A DNA stretch of 64,000 bases from Dromaius novaehollandiae (GCF_036370855.1 NC_088101.1:68323559-68387558), one strand, 5' to 3'. Positions 39,116-54,000 are shown, counted from the stretch's first letter. The notes: a model not told the origin generated them from the letters alone. Made by a program: numbers and translations.

Positions 39116-41174
39116 TAGAGTGAACCTGTTCTTCTAATCAATCCATGTAGTGTAGTTTCACATTCATAACAGGAAAATATTTATCTGGTGAATCAATGGT
39201 TAGCTTTTTTTTGATCTGACGACATGTCACAGGGTGTAGAAGACTACTGTTTGGAGTATCTTACCAATAGAATGAAATTGGCAGTGTAATGTATGCCTCA
39301 ATGTTATCAGTGTTAGCTGTTTTAGATTACTGCCAAACTTTTTAGAGTGAGTCATCGTTGTCCAGTTGAATAAGTGAAATTCCTTAAGAGCCTAGCTGCC
39401 TGACCAAATACTTTGAGGGAGGTCTGATCCTGCCTTGATATCTAGACATAAGCTTCACTTTCTTGATGGAATCACCATTTGACTGGTGTTTCGTCTTTAT
39501 GGTGTCTGTTCTAGAGGCAAGAAAGATTAGGGATAAATAGGAAAATAATAGCAGACCCTCATTTTAAGATCTCTTTTTCCCCTGTAGAAGTTGCCTTGCA
39601 AGTTTATCCCAAAATCTTGCTGTAAACTGTATGTAATTTTGCCTTCAACAAATTACTCTGTAGTTGTTCCATCAACTTCTACTGCTCAGGAGTTTGAGAT
39701 ATCACTGCATATTCTTGCTGTGAATAAAGCAGTAGGCTCATGCTGACGAAAATAGAAGCCTTTCCAGAAGTCTTCTCAGGTTTTTGTTTACATAATCAAA
39801 AGGTTCTCCCTTATCCCCTTACTCTGAGTGCATACTTAAATTTTTGGGCTGAATCAAGACATAGCTATGGCAGACCTGTTGAGGTTTTTTGGAGTCAAAG
39901 CAATATCCGCAGTTTCCCTCTCCTTCTCTGTTTGAGCTTGTTTTATCTTGTGTCTTTCCCTTTAAACTCCATGATAGTGTGATGTTTAGGTGTTGCTTGA
40001 CCTTGATTCTGAACCTTCTCTCATGAATTGCATGTTGCTTTGAGTAACCTCAAATAGAAAATTTGTATTTACAAATGCTCAAAAGAGATGTTATTAGCAG
40101 CTGAAGTACTTAAAAATGTACAGTCAATATGCACATTGTGCCTTCTTTTTACTGTTGTTCAGGCTCTGATATCTTGGGGCTCTTGTTCAGAAAACCTGGG
40201 TAATGAGATGCATGCATCAGTCTTTATCCTTCTAGTATAGAACATGCAGAGAATTCCAAGACTGAGCATTTGCAAAGTATATGCACCTACAGCAGGAAGT
40301 CTGTGCATGCAGAGTAGTAAGTCCCATGGGCAACATGTGCAGATAATTTGATTCTTTAAACTGTTGTTTTTTGCACTTCACATTGGATTTTTTAAACACA
40401 GTAGTAGATGTCTTTCTGAAATAGTTTTCGTCAACTGCATTGTTTTCTACTTTAATTGCCTATTGTCCTGAAAAAACTGAAATTTTACTTGTATCTTGGC
40501 TGTAGGATTTTCTGCTAATCAAGATCCTTGGTTGATGTCTGACAATGCAGATCTGCAGGATAATGTATTAAAATATTGAAATAGTGCTAATTGTATAACT
40601 GTAACTAGTGCAAAGTTTCCCTCCTTCATTTATCTGCCAGTGACTGACAAATACTGAAGTTCAGCTGGTTGACTGATAATCTTTTTAACCTTTGTATTTA
40701 AATGCAAAGCTGAATTCTGTCATAGTCAGGGAAAGGGGATAGAAAGTACTACAAAATTGCAGCCTTCTCTATACAGGAAAAACTTCTGGAATGATAGATC
40801 TTTCCCAACAAGTGAAGTATCTTGTAAAAGTTTTGTGCTAGATCCCCAGTTTCTTCCAGTTCACCAGATTTTTTTATAATAAACTTTTATTGTTTCTTTT
40901 CACTATTTCAGCATCACACATTAGAGTATGCACAGTATATATAAAGTATGTGATGCTTGCTAAATTATTAAGAGACTGCTTATTGAAAATAGAGGGGGTA
41001 GGAGGGGGAAAAGGCAACAGTTTGACTTGTAAAGCAGGAGATGAAATACAATGTAATAAGCAATTTCTTTAAAAGAACTTGCTTTTTATCATATATGAGA
41101 TTTGAGAGTAGAATTGTTTGCATTTTTGAAGGGAAAACATTGTATGCCATATGTATTTCCAGTCTAGTAATGAA

Positions 41175-41435
41175 GGCAGAAAAAAAAATGGATACCTGAA
41201 AAATGAAGTCAGATTTATTTCAAGGTGGAACAAACTACTGTAGTGTGTGGTGGAGGCACCACTGTCCTGGGTTGTTGTCAAGTCAAGCCTGACTACCTTT
41301 TTGGAAAACATTGGCTTAGTCAAATGCAGGTTAGATCAGGGTCATTAGAGAGGATGAAATTAAATGACCTGTGATATACAAGGAGTTAGATTAGATGACC
41401 TGACAGTCCTCACCTGGCTTTAAACTCTGTGAATA
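41175..41435 (+). mobile_element. CR1 LINE 3' end
   Basis: The segment 41370-41430 (GTGATATACAAGGAGTTAGA, TTAGATGACC, CTGGCTTTAAACTCTGTGAA) closely resembles the 3' untranslated end typical of sauropsid CR1 elements. Upstream, 41250-41330 resembles the end of the CR1 open frame and the start of its 3' UTR. CR1 copies are usually 5'-truncated, as here. It lies in the sense orientation in intron 12 and is well diverged. It is the clearest clue that the host is a bird, turtle or crocodilian. Confidence 0.75.
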
Positions 41436-43316
41436 AAATAGAACTGTCACTCAGTTACGCAGAACAAATCTCTCATCTTGCTGAATGCCAGATGATTGGC
41501 CTGCTAATTAAAATCTCATTCTTGCCAAGACTTAGTCTTTGGGGCTACTCAGTGTATAGAATGTGTATATTTTGTAACGTACATAATCAGGCTCCTGCAG
41601 TAACAGAATGGTAATCTACAACATGAAGATAGTCATCAGTGCCTTTAATGGTATTCATTTCTCTTCTTAAAGAATGCAGAAGAATAGTTTGAAACTTTTT
41701 TATAGCTTCAGAAAGTGTTGCATGATGTGCAAGTAGGAATTTCAGAAATCCAAGCAACAGACATTCCTCCTTTGCTGCATACCAGCATCCTTATTTTTTG
41801 TCCGAAAAGGAAAGCCGGAGGAAATTATTATTTCTCTAAACTATCAAGACCGTCTCTCCAGAATTAGTGGTGTTAAGAATCTAATAAAAGATGGGTCTTA
41901 TTTTTGATTATGACTCTTGCTTTTGTCCTTTTAAGTGCATTTGGCTTTACAGTGTTTGATGTATTTGGCTCAGGACCTCAGGTTGGGCCCTCTAGGTTCT
42001 GTGGCATGATAGGTAATTAATAGCACATTTTAAGTTCTAAGGGGAGGGGTGTGTGTGTGTGTATGTGGGGGGGATCATTCTTAATAAAACTATGACAGCC
42101 ACAGAACCTGTATTTACAGGACTTGAACTAAAACATTTTTTTTAAGATGGCAGATGTCATGGTGGCTGTTTCTGCCATGTGGGTTTGTCATCTTGATAAA
42201 AGCATTATAATTGTCTGTAAATTACCAGAGAATTTGCTGGCCTGGCTCTTTCTAGAATTGTTTGTGCAGTTCTTTGTGTGAAGAAACCAGTCTGAAAAGT
42301 GCTTCTTTCTGACTGCATTTGATAGAAATGCACTTTATGATTTTGTAGTTTCAGTAGAAGCTAATGATTTTTGTACTCTGAAAAACATAGTGGCGGGAGA
42401 GTTGTCATTTGGCATACTTTTCGGTGAGGGTGCTGCCTGGTTATCCAGGTGTTATTCTCAAGTCTGATGGAGGTAAAATGTAAATAAAAATACATCTGCA
42501 AAAGACAAACCAGTTAAAATATCTGTTGGAGACACTGCTAAAGAAATTAAGCCTAGGGTTTTTTCTTTTGCTATGTGAAAACAATTAGAGAGGTGTCTGC
42601 TTTATAGCATATTTGTTATGGATTCTTTGTTCCATGTAACTTCATCTATTAGCAAAGAATCTGTTCTTGGTAAAATATTTAGGCTTTATGGGCCTGTCTC
42701 CCATTTGAAGTCTTGGGAGGGGGTGCAGAGGAATTTCATCTTTTTCTTTACAACCTATTTTCTCTTATCCAAGAAAATGTCTAGACTGAAGCAGTGCATG
42801 TTTTAATTGGCATAGAGATGGATGTTTAAAGGTGGTCTTTTTTTGTAAGATGAAATGTTATTTTTTTTCTCGTTAGCAAGTCAAGACCACTTGGTGTCAG
42901 CAAGGGGTTGACACCCTCTTTCCCCACCTCCCCCTCTTTATTCATTTAGGACACACTATTCACCCATGACACTAGACAGTTCATTTTCCCATCCTTCCTG
43001 GCTCCCAGCTGCCGCTGTTTGTCTTGTGCTGGCCTTTGCATGAGACCTCCCTCTCAGTTGGATTTAACCTAATTAACTAAATAAAACAGCAGAAAACACA
43101 GTTGAAGTTCTCTGCCAAGTCAGTGAGTTATATTGTTGAAGGGTCCACCAAACAACTGAGCCTACATGAGGGAGGGAGTAGATCATATAATTACAAGCAG
43201 GAGAGGCAGAAAATGCAAGGCTTCCCTCTTTGGCATTAGTCATTACACTTTCACAGGCACCTGACTTGGTTGCAAGCATGGGTTCAAAGGAGCATAAGTT
43301 TATATGCTGTACCCCT

Positions 43317-43340
43317 CCCCCCCCCCCCCAAAAAAAAAAA
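43317..43340. repeat. C13 A11 homopolymer pair
   Basis: Thirteen C followed by eleven A in intron 12. Prone to length variation and sequencing error. Confidence 0.9.
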
Positions 43341-44264
43341 TCCTTGTTTCCTCCCTTATGTCAAGCTTGGTGCTTGTCTGAGCCCATTCTGCATTCTTTC
43401 AGCACAGTAATCTGGCAAACGACTGACACCTTCAGAAAAGAATCAGAATTAGCTCTTTGTCAGCTGTGCTGAAACAGCTTAGTCCAGGAGGGAGCAGGAA
43501 AATGCAGTAGCTGGTAGTTAGATCATCATTGCTTGCTGTGGAGCCGTAGTTTTGTTGTGTGTATTTCAGTATGGAGTGTTTCCATTAGTGAACCTAAAAT
43601 TCATCTGTAAGCTAACAAGCATACTTAATAGAAACATGTAAATAGGATAAATACTGTAGCTCATTATTGGCTCAAGACTGAAATAAGTCACAGTATTTTT
43701 AACCACTTGAAGGTGATTTATCCCTGACATCTGTCTTCTAAGAACACATTTTTTCTTAATTGGGGTTATTCCGGTCCCTTTCCTACCTTGGAACTGATAA
43801 TATAGGTAATACTTTCCTGCTATTCTGTTCTTTTTTTCTTTTGTGGATTGTTTAATTGGTTATTTCAGAATCTGTGTATTCACTTCAGAATCATACAAAG
43901 TAAACAGGAAATATGGCTTTTTACTATACTTGTAAGGGGGGGGGGGAATTTTAGTGTGCCTTTGGGGAAACCTTGAGGGTGAGACTTTACAGACTTTAAT
44001 GGAGCTAAGGAAGATTAAGGTGATAAAGGTAAATTACATTGATTTTTAAATTTAAGAGCACCCTGTTTCCTAGAATAAAACTTAAATAAGTGGATTGTCC
44101 TTTTATAGGTAGAACTGAAGCAGCTAAAACACACTGAAAGACTCGTGTACACATATGCTTTACTTGCATCAAAAAAATTGAATTGATTTTTTTTTAAAAA
44201 AACTTTAAAAACAGGCATAATCCTAGAGTGACGTGTATGTTATGACTATGCTAAACAGGTCTGA

Positions 44265-44330
44265 GATGGATGAGTTTCTAGTCTAGTCTGGCTTGCCACT
44301 ATACTGCTATGTAATCTTGCAAACATTGGA
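44265..44330 (+). mobile_element. MIR-like SINE relic
   Basis: CTGGCTTGCCACTATACTGC followed by TATGTAATCTTGCAAAC matches the MIR core pattern (CGGCTCTGCCACTTA...GCTGTGTGACCTTGGGCAA) with several differences. Short and old, in intron 12. Confidence 0.5.
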
Positions 44331-44984
44331 TTGAGTTGGATGGAATTGAGCCTAAATTGTTACAGACAGTGCCCTGTTAATCTCCATTTAAAAGAGCCTC
44401 TATTGGCTGTCCAAACTTGAAATAAAATAGTGTGGTTTCAGATCTTTTGTGAAAAAGATTTGCAGACTATTGAAATACTTCTTTCCACTAGCAAAGCATG
44501 TTCTAGATAGTAATGTCACAAAGTATTTAAGAAAAGCACATGCTCTATTTAAAATACATAATTGGTTATTAAGGAAATGTCCTTACTTAAAATTAGAATG
44601 TGAGGTAGGTATTGCTTTAGAAATCTTGGGATTTTAAGCTAATAGATGGAATTCACCTCGAACTAGCAAAAAAATGAAAAGGGAAGTGTTTCCTTAATTC
44701 TAGATATTTCTCCAATGAAGTACAGTCTATAAAGACAGCTAATGATGAAATTATTAAAAACATGTATCTTTCAAAACATACTCTTTTATCTATGGTCTGT
44801 TCTGCTTAATCTTTTACAGGGCTCTGTGTATGTATGTGTATATGTATGTAATCTCAAAATAAATACCGAGATAATCTTGAATTATCAATAACAAAAGGTT
44901 AATTTTAGTTACTTTGTCTATTAGATAAACTATTCTTACAGAGGATATCCCTTTAAGGATAACTGATTGCTCTACCAAATCTTC

Positions 44985-45142
44985 ATGAACTAGGTATCAG
45001 AACATCTCAGTGAGGGTAGGCATTATTCCCTTTCACAGAGCGAAGAGCTTGGTCAGAGAGGTTAATTGATTTTTACCAAGGTCACAGCAGAAGTGTGTTG
45101 CTGAACCTACATTTTTCAGCTCTGAAGCTCATGCTGTAACAA
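44985..45142 (-). mobile_element. MIR SINE relic, reverse orientation
   Basis: The + strand carries CATTATTCCCTTTCACAGAG, then CAGAGAGGTTAATTGATTTT, ACCAAGGTCACAGCAGAAG and CTGAAGCTCATGCTGTAAC. In the same order, the MIR reverse complement has CAGAGAGGTTAAGTGACTTG, CCAAGGTCACACAGC and AAAGCCCATGCTCTTAAC. This is a near full-length core match. An ancient SINE in intron 12. Confidence 0.8.
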
Positions 45143-45664
45143 GGCTGTTCTTATTTTTGACATACTAAACTTCCTATTCTTATTGGAGTGACACTTTTTT
45201 CCTAGATCCACTATGTGAGAGGATTTGTAGAGTAATACATGTAACAGTGAAATTATTACTAAAATACTACCTTAATAAAAACTTAGATACATTGAAGCTT
45301 ACTGGTCCTATAGAAGCTAGTACAATGAGGTGCTTGAAGCAGATTTTTATTGTACCACTGTTGACTTTGTATGATGATATAAATCTCTCCAATAAATATT
45401 CCCTTCCAGTACTTCTGTTTGCATTGCTGCTGTTCTAAAAATGATTATTCTCTTTGGGTGAGGACTCTTAACCATTCTTGTATGTTGCTTGAATTGTTTA
45501 TTAGTATATATGTTTGTTGTGGCAATTAGCAAAAAATTTGGCGATTTTTGTGTATAAAAGAAATTGAATAGTTGCAGTAATCAATGTGCCAAATTCAGAT
45601 GAGGTTTGAAAGCTGGGGTTGTGTATGAATTTGCATGGTAATGAAAGAATGTCTTTTTACATAG

Positions 45665-47191
<1,527 letters not shown>

Positions 47192-47645
47192 ATTTATGCT
47201 TTGAACTGAAGTTATTCAGAGGACAGCTTTAAAAGATGAATGAATTCAAAGTTCAAGTTGTGCTCTTCACTTTGGTTCAATAATGGCCTTTATTTGAAAG
47301 CTTTTTAATTTTTCTTTACAGTAAATATTCCATTCTGATTTCATAAATTAAACATTTATGCCTCCCTTTTGTGTTGACACTGTAGCTCATACTGGAAAAG
47401 CTGATCAATGTTTTGCAGTTTATTGAAAGTAGTTCTATATATAACAATGTTATAAGCATTTCTTTAGAAATGGTTGAAAATGCTTCTAAAAATGTGATTA
47501 TCGACCATGGTATGCATGATCGTTGTAATTGTTGACATTCCTTTTAGAAGTTGTGAAATGTTACAACTTGTGCTTATGTAGACACAATCTTCAGCTTCAG
47601 TACAAAGGTACTGACTTCAATAAAGTCTATTTATACTAATTTTGT
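47192..47645 (+). other. DHX15: DHX15 3' UTR
   Basis: About 450 bp from the stop codon to the probable cleavage site. It contains AT-rich stretches and short open frames only. The end is inferred from the polyadenylation signal 20-25 bases upstream and GT/T-rich sequence just downstream (47641-47675). Confidence 0.8.
47619..47624 (+). terminator. DHX15: AATAAA polyadenylation signal of DHX15
   Basis: Canonical hexamer in CTTCAATAAAGTC, 428 bp after the stop codon, followed by a T/G-rich downstream region. Later signals could be used for longer isoforms, but this is the strongest first candidate. Confidence 0.85.
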
Positions 47646-47843
47646 GCCACAGTATGTCAGTATTTCTATTGTTTTGATCAAAATGTGAGAAACCATTTAA
47701 TCTTCAGTTAAACTGCTATTTTATTGACATGACTAGTTTAAGTAGCACAATTATAGTGACATCAATATAATACAGTGTTAATCCCTTGCAAACTTCTCTG
47801 AATTGCTTAGGAAATTGTTTTAGAAGTGAAATGCATATAAACT

Positions 47844-47869
47844 TGTCTGAAGAATGCTTTCTTCAGACA
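47844..47869. repeat. Perfect 11-bp hairpin, 4-nt loop
   Basis: TGTCTGAAGAA, loop TGCT, then TTCTTCAGACA, 220 bp after the DHX15 polyadenylation signal. Too short for a pre-microRNA. Confidence 0.7.
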
Positions 47870-48458
47870 TATTCCTAGATATTTCTTGGGCAAAATTGTA
47901 ATAATATGTCCTGTAAAGTGAAGTATCTGTGGCCAGTTGGAAATTACCATGCTGAGCCATGTTCAGATACAGTTTCGGATAAAGATCAGCACAAATCGCC
48001 ACACTGTAGGACAAATTATACACTTCACCACTATAATTCTGTAGTGATTTTAGTGAAATACTACTTGACAAGCTTTTCAAGATGGGAATGTTAATCCTTG
48101 GTTATTTTTAGTAAGACTTAACATATTTGGTGGGATTTCAGATTTTTATCTTCCTTGAAATACATTCAAGATTCAGCCCTTCTGGCAAAGGTAAGTTGGA
48201 GTAACTCTTGCCAGAACAGGCTTGTTTTGGAATGGGTGCTGGGTACTTTTTTTTTTTCCTCTCTTCCTTCCCCCTCTCCCCCCATGCTGTAAGGTGGAAG
48301 CAAAAGTAGGGTTATGCTCAGAGAGTAGGATAGTAGCTTAAGATAAACTACTGGAAGACTAATCTTAAGAACTGATGTTTGGGGTATCGTGTTTAAATTC
48401 TAGCAGTCGGCTACAAAACTACTTAGAATGGACTTCAAAAATTCTCTTCTATTTCCAA

Positions 48459-48570
48459 GTTTCTTTCTAAAATGCAGTTTAAATGGTTTTGTTGTTGTTA
48501 GCAATGAAAACAGTGTTTCTTTCTAAAATGCAGTTTAAATGGTTTTGTTGTTGTTAGCAATGAAAACAGT
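48459..48570. repeat. Exact 56-bp tandem duplication (2 copies)
   Basis: Copy 1 is 48459-48514 and copy 2 is 48515-48570. Both begin GTTTCTTTCTAAAATGCAGT and end GCAATGAAAACAGT with no differences. The identity suggests a recent duplication. The unit contains TTGTTGTTG, which may have promoted slippage. Confidence 0.97.
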
Positions 48571-49431
48571 GTGAGGGAAAACATGTCTGAAGATGAAAAT
48601 TTGAGTGGATTCATAAAACAGTGAGACTCATGAGCCTGTCCAGACTTAGAAGTGGGGGACCTCCCACACTTCAGGAATTGAGATCCTTCTGTTCTCTTTA
48701 ATGCACACTGTACTGCACCATCAGATAACTTAACTTTCAGTAGGAAGGAGGGAGATCGACCTTTTTATAAAATGTTTGAATTGATTTAAGTCATCTGACT
48801 ACAAATTAAAACAGATTTATTTAACATGTAGGTATCCTGATCTGTTGAAGCATTTTATTTCAAGCTGGTACTCCTAAAAATAAGACTAAAACAAATTTTG
48901 CTGTAGAGCAAATCTGAAGTCTGATTTGTCAGATTGTGTGTTGTATTTGGTCAGCATTCTCTTCTGGAAGGGGCAGAAGGATGGGGGTGACTGTGAGATG
49001 CTGAAAAATGGCTGTTGTCTAATCCTTACTCCCCAGGTAAGAATTTCTCTAGTACTCATGTGCAGCCTTCAGCTAAATGGTGTAGGACCTACTGTATAAT
49101 TTTTCTTAGATATAGGGCGGTCCACAGACACAGCCAATTCTCAGCATGAAATCGCTTGAGGACCCCAGAAGCAGCTGGCATAAATTACACCAGCTTTGGT
49201 GCTAGAGTACCTTGAGAATTGGGGAGCAGATGGTTATGGCTGTGAGTAGAACTTGACACTGGAGAGACTATGGCCTGTAGGTGGGTGGGGTTTTTTCTTT
49301 CCCTCCCCACCTGCTAATTGTCATACCAACAAACTCAGCTTGGGCCATGACAGCCAACCTGGGATCTTTCACTCTTGTGCATCTTTGCTACCATGAATGC
49401 AAATACTACAGGCCAAATTAATGTCCTCTGA

Positions 49432-49551
49432 CAGCTGTGCAGCCCTGCTATCTTCCAATTAAGTCAGTGACACCTGTGCAGTCCACCTAAAGGCACTAGG
49501 GTGCACTTGTTGTCATTGGCTTAATTGGAAGACTGTTGGGTTGCACAGCTG
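49432..49551. repeat. 41-bp inverted repeat with 38-bp spacer (hairpin or MITE remnant)
   Basis: The left arm 49432-49472 and the reverse complement of 49511-49551 agree at 34 of 41 positions. They share CAGCTGTGCA at the outer end, TCTTCCAATTAAG in the middle and TGACA at the inner end. The spacer can pair further through GTGCA and TGCAC. Such a structure fits a non-autonomous DNA transposon or fold-back element, but no terminal repeat or target-site duplication was identified. Confidence 0.8.
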
Positions 49552-50384
49552 CTGTGGGGGACAGAACAGGCCAGATCCTCTCCTGCTGCCTTTCTGGGGG
49601 GGAGGGGGAGGCATGCTGTGAAGAGCAGCTTGGCTATGGGACCCCCCCTGGAATTGGGGGGCAAGTGATTTGAGGAAATGCTGAGGCTCAAGCATCTTGG
49701 GAATCTAGTGCACTTGATACTTGCGTTGATAGTAGTATGTCATTGTGGTTCCCTGGAAGACATTTTTCTCTTTTAAATTGAAGAACTGATGTTCAAAATA
49801 TTTGCAGTACTTAAGTTTAGGACTAAAACATTTTCTTAGGCAGGGCTATATCTGTTAAATATACAGTAGTTTATTTACCAGCAACTCTAATCATGTAGTA
49901 CGGAATAGACCTAGGGTTGGAGTGGGGAAGCTCATCTTAGTACAGGCATCATGTGCTAGGTGTTTCTTTGGCATAATACTAATTTTTAACAGTAGCAGGA
50001 GTAGTGTTTAAGGGTTTTTCAGCAGTGGCAGGTAGCCTCACTTAAATCTCTGTGGACACCCCTGAGTTAGTGCAAACTTCACTTTTTTTGTAGAGAAGCA
50101 TTTTTTTTTGAGAGTCATATACTATATGGGACATACAGTGCGAATGGGACAAATTAACTAATACCATGTGCTGCAAGGAAAAGTACTGGCCCTTGCTCTG
50201 TGAAGGAGTAATGAAAGGGACAACATGTCTTGTTAGAGACATTTTCCAGTTCCTGAAAAGAAACTACCAGGAGCCCTTTTTTTAACTAAGATCTCAGGGA
50301 CACAATAGATGCAGGTAAAATAACTTGGTTTGGTCCACAGGCCTGTTTTTTTTTTTTTTCCTCCATAAGTTAAGCGTTTTGAAA

Positions 50385-50540
50385 GCTAAAACCTCATTTC
50401 TATTTTTCTGAGGGAAAAACTGAGGGTTGGCAAGATTAGAAAGAGTTGCCCAGAGCCATTAAAGGACACCATGAGAGAGATCCAGGAATCACGCTGCTTT
50501 TCTATGAGCGTACAGAGCTCACTGCCTACTGCTTAGAACA
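50385..50540 (-). mobile_element. MIR SINE relic, reverse orientation
   Basis: TTTCTGAGGGAAAAACTGAG, AGAGTTGCCCAGAGCCATTA and GAGATCCAGGAATC follow the order of the MIR reverse complement (GGGAAACTGAGG, GACTTGCCCAAGGTCAC, GAGCCAGGATTC). Well diverged. Confidence 0.65.
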
Positions 50541-51077
50541 GATTAAAATATCACAGCTACACTCATCATCACAACTTTGGTTTTCGTTGCTTATAATACA
50601 GACTGCAGTAATTGGGGGGAAAACAGTCAGCAATTACAAAATGGAAAAGAATTTGGTATTCTCAAATAAAGTCTCATGCATTTTTTTGTGAAATGCCATA
50701 GCTAACTAAAATTCCAATTTGCTTTATCATGTTACTCTTATGTTCTTAACTGGCAGTAGCCTTGAGAAAACTGGTTAATTTTCTTTTTCCTGGAATGGGT
50801 CAAGTCTGTTCTAGGAAGTTTCAGTGAACAATCCTGAAAATGCCCTGCTGCTCTTTCTGCTGGGCCATGGAATGAGGGGTTCTGAATAAACTACCTTTTA
50901 ATGTGAGTTGCCTGGGACCAACTTTAGCTGTTTGCTGTTCTGCTGTGTTCCCTGCCTTACTAATTTCTTGTACATTGCTTAATGGTATTCAGAGTACTGC
51001 CTAGGGTGAAAGCATGTTCCTTTCAGAAAACTGAAGAATTGGTGTGTTAAGATTAGTTGGCTATCTCCTTTGGGTGA

Positions 51078-51097
51078 TTTTTTTTTTTTTTTTTTTT
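51078..51097. repeat. Poly(T) tract (20 bp)
   Basis: Homopolymer of 20 T. It could be the tail of a minus-strand retroposon, but no body is recognised. Confidence 0.9.
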
Positions 51098-54000
51098 ACA
51101 TGAGGAATTACAGTGTTTTTTGAAAATACTAGGCTTGTATAAGATGAAATATTTATATTGTGTAACTTTTTTTAATATATGTTATGGATTAGTTAGGAAA
51201 ATATTACTAAGCGAAAGGAATATATTTTTTTGAAAAGAGGAGAGTCTTCCATCTTAATAGCGCTTCTACATAATACCTCAAAGCGGTAAAGGGCTAACAT
51301 TAATGTGAGGTAATAAGTATGTTTAGGCTTGTTATACACAGAAGTAGTTACTGATGCTTGACTGCCTAAAGCTGTATTTAGATACGTATTTGCTAACATT
51401 ATGCAGACATTATAAGAAGTGACCAGTTATACTGTGTTTAGATTTCTAAGGATTTTCTAGCATTTAGGTTTTTTGTCAGAGAAAGGAGTAAATGGTAACT
51501 TCATGGTTTACTATGTCTTGATGTCATTAAAAAAAAAAAAAACTTTTGGAAGCTTTGTATATGCAAAAGTGTAAAAGCTGTGCACTAAAGTTTCATTTGC
51601 AGTTACAAGAACATGTATTCATTTCTTTAAAGTGCTGTTGATACAGGACAGTTAGTGTTGATATGTTCAGTTCAGTTTTGCATACTAGAGTAATAGCATA
51701 ATTCTTGATCCTTCTTTCTCACTTTTTAGATCAAGACTTGTGAAACTGACATAGCTTTAGTTTGTGACTTGTAATTCTCAATATGCACCACTCAGTATTT
51801 GTCATAAGAAATGCGACTTAAAAAAGTATGCTGAAATTGGCTCTTAGCACATCATTTAAAAAGATACTGTAACAAAAGTCAAGGGGCAAGTAGTTTTCCT
51901 TCTGTCAAGTCAAGCTGCGATTACTAATTTGTAATCAGATTGCTATAGTTTCCTTCATTTTTCCACAATTCAACAAGTCATATCACACCATGATATTAGG
52001 AAGTGGAGAGCTGTAATCTAAGGTACATTAATTTATTCACTTACTATTATTTGTGAGGGATAGACATCTATCTCAGTTTTAGAAGAGCTGAAGATTTAAA
52101 AATAAACATCTTTTTCTATTAGAAGCAGCATAATGTGTATCACTAGTCTGACCTTTTAAAATTATTTTGCTTCAGGACTACATATGGGACATAAGATTTA
52201 TATGAAAAAAGAGAGGAAAAATGATCAGCTTGGTCAGCCTAGTTCATTTTTCTACAAATACATCTTACACTGGTAGCTTTCTTTTATTGGTATGCTTCCT
52301 AGAACTGTTCTGATACAAAACTGGACATTGGTCCCTAGTAATACAAACTTCAGATATTTTTGAGCTTGATGAACACCTTTAAAAACAGTATTGCACCATT
52401 ATGTTACAGCATTTTTCCCTCTTTTCACTTTCCATTTGCAAATAACAGACTTGGGCTGCCTCTAACTTGCACTGATGCATTTGAGATAAGTGGTGGGCAT
52501 CAAGGAGATCCCAGCTTCCAGTATCAAGGGTTTAAACTAAATATGGTGACAGTAAAATAACATTCGTAGAGCAGTAGTGATAGATTAGTTCCAATGACTT
52601 GATTGCTTTAATTTTGCAATTTCATTTAAGATATGGTAGTTTCTCAGGAACACTGAGTGTATGTTGGATAGATGATAAAATAATTTTCATTTGTGTACAT
52701 CGGTTATAAGTGATTCTTTTAAGTTTTTTCCAGCTATGAAAGCTATGCAGTAGTTATATTGTATAGAGAAATAAAACATAGCACAAATTAATGTTGATAA
52801 TAAATATTTTCTGTGGCTCTAAACATTTGGTTTTTTTGGTTGGTTTTATTCTTTTAGCTAAAGTAGGCTCTTGCCTTCCAGTTGAACTTACTGTCTGTTT
52901 TGTAAGCATATCACATTAATGTTCCTGGCTTCATTGCTTCCAGCAGCATAAACAATAAACACTTGAACCATCAAGCACTTCTCAGGCTTCATACAGTGGA
53001 GGGTTGCTGTTGAACCTGTTTCCTGACTGCTTTGTCTATTTAAATACTCAGTCATGTAGTGAAACCACTTCTACTTATATTAGTGATGGATTTTGTCCTC
53101 AAAAATATCAACCTTTTCAGCTTTATGAAGATGCTAGTTTTCGCTACCAAAATTCATGTGTTTTTTCTGAAGTGCTACAAACTAAACTTGACCTTTCAAA
53201 TCTTAGAATGTTATCTTTGAGATTATTTCATTTTGCATGTTGAGTAACAGGTAATTGATAAGCTTTTTATTGTGAGGGCGACAGTATAGTTCTTTTTAAA
53301 AAAAGTTTAATGTACTGTGAACCTTCCGTGAAAGGCTTACAATTTGTACAGTGGCAGAAGGTTAAAAGCAGTGAAATTCACAAAATGTTTGTACGAGCAG
53401 CTAGCTGTCTAAAGCTATACTGACAACATCATTCTAATGAGTTATTGCGTTATGCAATATAATGGAAGTAAAGTTAAATTACTGCTGCTTTTACAGACTT
53501 TAAGGAATCATTTGATTAAAAGCAGAAACCCAAGAATTGGCAAGAATTTAGCATTTCCCTCTTAATGTTCAAAATAATACATACCCTGTTTGTTGAAAAT
53601 AGCCTACTTTCATTTTGAGTAAATTTATAGACAATAAACAGCTTCTTCCTATAATCAAACCACTGTTAAAGAAAAATCCATAAAGGGAGTGGAAACAAGT
53701 ATACTAAAATATTTAATTTTGGATGTTAGATCATGGCTGCGCCTTACACATTGTGGCTCTAAAGCTCATTGCTGGACTTGCTGCTACATAAATCCAACTA
53801 CTCTTTCAAATGCCTGTTTTCTACAGATGCAGCATTGCCAAATACTAGGTTTAATTGTAATGTGGTGGCAGAGTTGTGATTTTCTCCAGCCTAGAGAAAT
53901 CCTATTTGTCTCTGAAGGAGAATTATGGGAGGAAAAGTGAATATGAAAATAATTATTTTAAACGTTAATGGCCTACTTCATGATCCTCTTCATAATCATA

